Assembly (NCBI GenBank): GCA_000611775.1
Contig: KK106981.1
Location: forward strand, 6,780,312-6,844,311
Length of the DNA stretch: 64,000 nt
Direction: 5' to 3'
DNA from: Umbilicaria muhlenbergii
Lineage: Eukaryota; Ascomycota; Lecanoromycetes; Umbilicariales; Umbilicariaceae
Under the pieces are notes generated by a model that saw only the letters and a list, made by a program, of their open reading frames with translations, had not been told where the DNA came from and did not search any database. Every line of letters begins with the position of its first letter. The first letter of the stretch is position 1. The translations under genes and the position numbers were made by a program. This document shows positions 58,108 to 64,000 of the stretch, piece after piece.

Positions 58108-60750
58108 CTACCTCGACCGCACCATCGCCGGCTGCTCCAGCTGCCGTCGCACCTTGTTCATCCAGCTTCTGGGGGGGTCGTTCCGCCGCTGAAGATTGAC
58201 AGTGTTCATCTGGAGCCGGCCCGCCATATCGTGAAAAGCAGACGCCATTAGTTTATTCTCGCGCTTCAGGTTCTCGACTTCTTGCTGCGATGCAAGCTTC
58301 GAAATGTTAGCTTCATAAGTACGAAAAGAACGGAAAGAAATCCGGACCTGGTCAGTAGTGTCTTTAGCAGCTTTGGCTTCGGCCAGCTTGAGTCGCTCTT
58401 GCAGGTCATGGATGACGACCTCTTGCTTTTCAAGCTCCTAGACTCCCACGTTAGCGTCCCCAGCCAAATTTGGACGACCATTTCTGCGACGCGGAAAGTG
58501 CAGGGGTAGTCAATTCACGCTGGGGGACGGCATGAGGAGGTGGGCTTTGGGTTACCTCGTTTTTGTTAGAAGGTTCCAAGAAGAGAGACTTGTGTATCTC
58601 TGTTCTCTTCGCAAGCGCGTCGGCGCCGCGGATGATCTCATCCGCACAGGTGGCCATGAGCTGCTCCAAATGCCCGGTAGAACCGGGCGTGGGCCTTTCC
58701 GGTCGCGTGCGAGCTGCGGATGCGATGAGTTCGAGCGTTTCGAGCGTCTTTCGGAGAAACTTGGTCGAGGTCTCGGCGGTCTCTTCGGCACTGAGACCAC
58801 TCTCGACTGAGGCAGTTTTCAGTTGTGTAATCTCGCTTTCGAGTTCGAAGATCCGCGTTTTCCTGCCTTTGTTTAGATATCTGGAAAAGATCAAGGCAAG
58901 GCCAGCGACTTGCAGCTTTGACTCCTTCTCCGTAGTTTTGGCAAGCTCAGCGTCAAGGCCTCCGTCTGAGCCGGATGACGGGAGTGCACCAGATCCAGCG
59001 TTTCGTATCTCGGCCCTGAGTTCATCAATCGTCTCCTGGTCACTCAAATGTTGCTCCTCGGCCGTTTCGCACCTTTCCGTAAGCGCGGTATTATTGATTT
59101 CGAGTTGATTCTTCATCACCTGCAGCTCGCGGCAATCTTGTTCGATCCTGGGCAGAATCCTTTTGTACTCGTCGATCGTCTGCCGTAGCCTGTCAAGCTG
59201 CTCTTTGTTATCAGCGGTATTCATGGCATTCTGACGGATGTCTTCTATCTCGGCGTGGAGTAATTCATTCTCTTTTTCCAAATCTTGACTGCCCTGAAGT
59301 TTCTGTTTGTACTTGTCAACGGTATTAGCTTTCTTGGCGAGTCCATCTCGTTCGACCTTGAGTTCATCTATCTCGTCCTGGAGCTTCTGTAACTTTATGC
59401 TCGAAACGTTATTTCTTTCAATCTGAGCAACAGCAGTCAGCTCTTGCGCCTAGCATCGATAAAAGGATGTACTTACAGTTTTCTGCATGGCTTCAGTATT
59501 TGTCTGATACTCGGAAATTGTGGACTCCTGAGCCGCAATGAAGTCTTCCTGTTCTTGGCTACACCAGATGTCAGCACGAGGCCACTTTCAAGGAGTAAAA
59601 CTTCGCATCAGCATACATTTTGATCTGGAGCGGCTTGAGCGACGAGACCACGACGGTACCCTCAACAGAAGCGTTCAGCTGCAGCCTATCTTCTGCCTGG
59701 GTCAAGCGACCCTGTAGTATAGCCTAGTACAAATCAGCGAGATGGTAAACAGGGATTTAAGCTTGACCTACATGGTTCTCCTGCAAATGTGCTAGCCGAT
59801 TCTGAAGATTCACGACGTTGTTTCGTACGTCCAGATTCTCTCGAGCAAGTCTTTCATTATCAGCCATTACCTTTCCGAAGCGTTCTTCGAAGAATAGTTC
59901 GGGATCTACCGCTGGTGGTGGTGGCGATGTTGTTGCAGGAGTGGAAGGAACGTCACTTTCGGATGCTGGGTTGGTGGTATCCTGCAACTGCCGGACGTTA
60001 GCACCAACAGGTGGGCTCTGACTGTGCCGGCGAGCGCGGAGTACTTCTTCAATGCTTTCTTTCAATAATGCCTGAGTAGAGGTGCTCAAGGTGGGCATCT
60101 TTGCAATATACTCCGTTGCTCTTGGCGAATTAATGGCAGCAATGAGGGCCAGCTTCAGTAGCTGTACCGTATAGTCAGTGTCTGACATGTAGTAGCCTCC
60201 ACGCTCAAGACCTGCCTTGATTGACCTTTCGACTGCGTTTTCGTTGAAGGCGATCAGCTTGAGATCCCCCATGGTAAGATCTTCTGGCAGGGGCTGGCCG
60301 CATTCGTCTCGAATATAGGATACGAGGGACCTGAGGATGTGCTTTACTGCTCATATGTCAGCTCTGCTTATCCTGTCATTACTGAGGCTAGCAACTTACG
60401 GTTTTGCCATCTTTGCGGCCATTTGCCGGTATCACTTGGACCTTCAGGAAGGTCGCCTGTGAAGTAAGTAGGGTCGATATCACCTGGATCCATGTATCAG
60501 TACAGAGTGTCATGCCCATGGATAAGGAACCACTCACGAAGTGCTTCCCAGATTCTCAATCCATCATTCAGGTCATTGAGTGATGCTACTTTGGTCGTAA
60601 AAGGAAAGCTGTTGATCTAGCATCTCCAAGATTAGCTGGATATCCTATGCGACTCTGAAGACGCGTGCCTACGCGTCTGCAAGCAATGCTATAAGGAAAT
60701 CTACTCACCCATTCCAAGAAGGCTGCTTCAGCTTGGGTTTTCCGGTCCAT
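58108..60750 (-). CDS. Hook-family dynein-endosome adaptor (HookA-like)
   Basis: Ten exons (60750-60709, 60616-60538, 60483-60400, 60346-59772, 59723-59617, 59558-59477, 59422-58914, 58862-58556, 58437-58348, 58284-58108) give 683 residues. The start (M-D-R-K-T-Q-A-E) lies in a 42-nt exon. Residues ~1-150 form the Hook domain (L-E-W-I-N-S-F-P-F-T-T, I-D-P-T-Y-F-T-G-D-L, H-I-L-R-S-L-V-S-Y-I). Residues ~210-600 are mostly coiled coil. The C-terminal part ends in a conserved-looking M-A-G-R-L-Q-M-N-T-V segment. Intron 58913-58863 uses a GC donor (CT|GCAAGT) and joins S-K-L to K-T-R-I-F-E-L-E in frame. In Aspergillus, HookA links dynein-dynactin to early endosomes via the FTS-FHIP complex. Confidence 0.93.
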
Positions 60751-61483
60751 CTCGCCAGGAGTATTCGGAGTTCAATTGCAGCAGGGTTGTTTTGGTAAAG
60801 TGAGCGAAGTGTCGATTTGAAAGCTGAAAGCTGAGAAGCATATTGAGAAAGGCGGTGGGGGCATAAAGTGGATATATTTATAAGTGATGCATTGTCAATT
60901 GCGAACTCGACAAACCGGGTCAAAGACCCTTGTTCTCCACAAGCTTTCGATGGCTTCGGAGACAACGAACTGTATTACGCTAGTGCGCGGGCCGTTGAAC
61001 AAAACCCGCCCTTTGGCCCTTTGTGGTTTATGGGCAAGGCTTTGTCCATCACAGCACAACGCCTCAGATTATTCTTTCACCGCTCACCCTTTGTAAAGGT
61101 GGGGAGATAATGAGTCTTCTATTATTAGTCTCAAAAGAAAGAACGCAATACTGGGGAAGTCAGGTCGCCAATACTCTGTTGTTACGCTTGTGCAAACTTA
61201 TGAAGTCACAGTTCGAGATGGTATGTATGTCACACGGAGGTACTCGATGAGACTCCTTGGGTGACTGGAATTAGTGGGCTATGCTTTTGATGAGAGGTCC
61301 TAGCAGGATATCTCCTCAAGTACCAACTCCGTTTTAGTAATATGCCCTTCCCAGTCAGACATTCACGCCTGGGATCCCGACGCCAACCTTTGGCCTAGCG
61401 CAACCTTCGCCGGTAGACCAACAGCCAAATATTTAACGCGATCTATCATGCTTCATGCGGGACTGCCCTGTCCTTTCCACCGA
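60751..61483. other. intergenic region
   Basis: Promoter side of the Hook gene and 3' side of the inhibitor gene. No gene seen. Confidence 0.5.
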
Positions 61484-61953
61484 CTACCCTTGGGAGCCGT
61501 AGATGCTTATGACTTCATCTTCTTCAATGGTGGGATTGTACTCGGTTGAGAGGGCGTTGATTGTTTCGAGAGCCTTGACAGAAGCCTTGGCAGCGAATCC
61601 CCTCGGAGCCGTCATCAGTCTGAATCCATCAACAGTGTTGGGTGTAGATAATCATACTTGAAGAGTTCTGTAAAGCACATGCGTTAAGATTTGAAGGAAG
61701 TATCAATGAAGGCAGGCTGTACTCACTATACTCATGTGTTATCACTCCTCCCTAGAGATGCCAACATGTTAGTCGCCATAGGCGTATGGTATAGGAGAAG
61801 TCATACTGCAGCTGTGATGGCGTCCTTGGCCTGGGCGAGGATGGAGTCGGGCGTATTCTTTGGATAGCTCACGACGACCTGCTTCTGGAGCACCAAGCCT
61901 GAGACAGCAACTGCCAAAAGGGCGAGTAGCACAGATAAAAAGATGAACCTCAT
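61484..61953 (-). CDS. small I9-type (Pbi2-like) peptidase inhibitor with signal-like N-terminus
   Basis: Four exons (61953-61807, 61751-61727, 61667-61658, 61601-61484) give 99 residues; exon 3 is a 10-nt microexon. Start chosen at M-R-F-I-F-L-S-V-L-L-A-L-L-A-V, which forms a signal peptide or membrane anchor. The rest matches subtilisin-propeptide-like inhibitors: V-V-S-Y-P-K-N-T-P, A-G-G-V-I-T-H-E-Y, G-F-A-A-K-A-S, V-K-A-L-E-T-I, and an acidic D-E-V-I-S-I-Y end. An alternative acceptor at 61618 would insert six residues and remove the G-F-A-A-K junction's fit. Yeast Pbi2 lacks a signal; the hydrophobic start here suggests entry into the secretory or vacuolar route. Confidence 0.82.
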
Positions 61954-62669
61954 GGTTGTGATGATATTGTTCCTAGGGACTTGGTGAATTTTCAAGGACA
62001 GATGATCTCAGAGTGGTGGATTGTTTCTTTATGAAGGCTCGTAGTGTACCTCTCGAAAACCCGGCGGACGCGGGAATGACGTTTGGGTTCGGTTGCGCTG
62101 CTTGACTCAGAAGCACGCTAAACCTATTCCGTGAACAATGGCGGCGGCTCTTTTCAAACGTCCAACATCTAACGTCCAGCCTCCGACATCACCTCTCACT
62201 CCACCCTCATCAAGAACATCCCAGCCACTGGATATCGCGACAACCTTTCACTCACCATCCTCTCTGATACTTGCTCGGTCTTGTCTAGCGTTTCATCGCC
62301 CCCTTTTAGAGTTCTTGGTTATTGACGGTTGGACCATACATGGCACTAGTGGTGGAGGAGGCTGGCTGATAGGAGGATTGGATTGTTGAGGCAACACTGG
62401 TGGCGTGTGTCAGACCTTGGTGCTTCAGTTGAGACTTAGCTAGCAACGACCTGCAAATCACTTTTGTGTTTCGCTTTTGCAGGAAGCATTCTGTCTAGAA
62501 AGGCCGTCTTGCGTGTTCCGGCCTTCGGAGCGGATGTCAATAGCACACTGTGCAAGAGACTCATCACCCAAGCATTGCCATTCACAAACGAGGGCCATTG
62601 ACCATACTCCTTTATCGGGACTTGACTACACAGCCTCTCTGACAGATCACGCACATTTCAGAGCCCATC
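61954..62669. other. intergenic region
   Basis: Divergent promoters of the inhibitor gene and Pcf11. Short frames only. Confidence 0.5.
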
Positions 62670-64000
62670 ATGTCTGTCGGTCTGCCTTCTGATGAAGTCG
62701 CTGAAGATTACAAGAACTCTCTTGAAGATCTGACCATGAATTCAAGATATGAGATCAGCAATCTAACGGTCATTGCCAAGGAGAACACAGAGCACGCCAT
62801 GGCAATATCGAGAGTCTTGGAGAATCACATCCGCAACGTAAGTAATCATCGTTCCCCAGCGCTGTAACAGGAGGGTAGTTTCAACTCGGCGCCCAAAGCC
62901 ACGATATGAGTGCCTTTGCTGTTGGAATAAGTCCACTAATTAACGAGTAGGCTCCTCCGGACCGCAAGCTTCCCGCGTTGTATGTTCTCGACTCTGTGGT
63001 AAAGAACGTAGGAACTCCTTACACTTTGTTCCTTGGACGTAATCTATATCAGACGTTCATGAATGCATATAGCTTGGTAAATAGTCAGATACGCAAGAAG
63101 CTGGATGAGATGTTGAAGACGTGGAAAGAGCCTGTGCCGGGGTCATTGGAGACTAGACCAGTCTTCCCTGTTGAAACCACCAGGCCAATTGAAAATGCGT
63201 TGATTAAAGCGAGGACAATTGCAGTGCAACAGCAGCAGCAGCAAGCAAGAGGGCAGCTCGAAATGTTCAACAGAAATCGATCAACGGCAATGCCGAATGG
63301 CTCCTTTCGAAATACGCCCACACCGCCACAGAATAACGCACGATATCCTCCGCCAAATCCTTCAGGTTTTGTTCAACAATACCCTCCTCATTTGACAGGA
63401 GCTCCGAACGGTCATCACCAGGTATGTCGGTCAAGTAACAATGTAGATTAGAGCTGGGCTGACTTCTAGCGCAAGATGATACGTCCCTCCGCATCGCCAT
63501 ACCCTCAATACGCCTCTTCACAACCAACCCCTTTGCAATTCCAACCTCCGTTTCAGCAACCATCATCCTATCCGCAACCCCAACACCCCGACAACATTGA
63601 CTCCTTACATAGGGATATTGAAGATCTAATTCGAATTGCAAGAGCCGAATTCGCAGCGAATCCCTACGATACAGCGATCCAGACCCGCCTAAAGGCCCTT
63701 CTAGACTTGCAAAGCATCCTGAAAAGCCAGCAACTCCCCCCTGATCAAATCCAGCTTATTCGCGACCAAGTGGCGCAGCTCTCTCCCGCGCCAAGGCCCT
63801 CGTCCGTCGCCCCGTCACAAATCGCTCCTCCGCCGGTATTGGCCGCCGCCCCTCCGCCACCACAAAATCCTGGTGTGCAGTCACCACCGGACTTACAAGC
63901 TTTGCTGTCTTCGAATGCACTTGCAGATCTTCTCGCATCAGCTGCGCGTGCTCAACAGACACCAAGTATTCCTCCTAGTGCAACAATAGCTATGCGCCAA
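62670..64000 (+). CDS. PCF11: mRNA 3'-end processing factor Pcf11 (5' part, runs off window)
   Basis: Three exons seen (62670-62837, 62951-63421, 63470-end) give ~390 residues; the frame is still open at the window edge. Residues ~5-135 are the CTD-interacting domain: Y-K-N-S-L-E-D-L-T-M-N-S-R, I-S-N-L-T-V-I-A-K-E-N, L-P-A-L-Y-V-L-D-S-V-V-K-N-V-G. A linker with seven glutamines (CAG-rich, near 63229) and Pro/Asn-rich sequence follows, then a helical block (I-E-D-L-I-R-I-A-R-A-E-F). Pcf11 binds Ser2-phosphorylated RNA polymerase II CTD and is part of the CF IA cleavage factor, coupling termination to polyadenylation. The zinc-finger C-terminal half lies outside. Confidence 0.93.

Noticed and set aside
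59423-59476. 27-nt intron in the Hook gene (acceptor at about 59450)
   Set aside because: Too short for splicing. The 54-nt alternative ending at 59423 keeps frame and has a CTGAC branch.
63226-63250. CAG repeat considered as a separate regulatory repeat
   Set aside because: It simply encodes a short polyglutamine run in Pcf11.

Overview
This window is nuclear DNA from a filamentous ascomycete (Pezizomycotina). The evidence is about 59 short spliceosomal introns (mostly 43-120 nt, GT-AG with CTAAC/CTGAC-type branch points), fungal-type orthologues (HookA-like dynein adaptor, Scd6, Ggc1, Atg8, Pcf11, Nce101-like, Sng1-like) and a fungal non-reducing polyketide synthase. I cannot fix the genus. 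A lichen-forming or dothideomycete-like lineage is possible but unproven. I found no tRNA, rRNA, CRISPR array or intact transposon. Exon coordinates were worked out by hand from splice signals and reading-frame continuity, so they are models rather than transcript-supported structures.

Layout. 0-15 kb: a Sly41-type triose-phosphate-translocator-family protein (-), a secreted S9-type serine hydrolase (+), a Pumilio-family RNA-binding protein (+), a PEX39/PEX14-like KPWE protein (-) divergent from Scd6/Lsm14 (+), and a conserved-looking unknown protein broken by a 4-N assembly gap (-). 15-30 kb: a LicD/Mnn4-like protein (-), a ubiquitin-like/WLM metallopeptidase (+), a small SANT-like protein (-), a BTB-domain protein (-), an F-box/LRR relic zone (23.4-27.5 kb), and an Atg37/ACBD5-like acyl-CoA-binding membrane protein (-). 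30-50 kb: a gene-poor relic zone, a dihydropyrimidinase (+), then a secondary-metabolite locus: an intact SAT-KS-MAT-PT-ACP-ACP-TE non-reducing PKS (-), a Sng1/DUF3533 membrane protein (+), a cytochrome P450 pseudogene (-) and an unidentified broken fragment. 50-64 kb: a compact housekeeping block with a coiled-coil unknown (-), mitochondrial GTP/GDP carrier Ggc1 (+), an Nce101-like small protein (+), Atg8 (-) divergent from coproporphyrinogen oxidase Hem13 (+), a Hook dynein adaptor (-), a small I9-type inhibitor (-) and the 5' part of Pcf11 (+).

Functional themes. Three genes bear on mRNA fate (Puf, Scd6, Pcf11), two on peroxisome biology (KPWE protein, ACBD5/Atg37-like), and two on autophagy or vesicle motility (Atg8, Hook). 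The PKS neighbourhood is the only recognisable biosynthetic cluster. Its core enzyme is intact while the neighbouring oxidase is dead.

The most unexpected pattern is compositional. At eight separate genes the + strand changes abruptly from C-rich to G-rich, always in that order, inside or beside the coding region. Also notable are three GC-AG introns among about 59, a 10-nt microexon, and a MITE-like inverted repeat.
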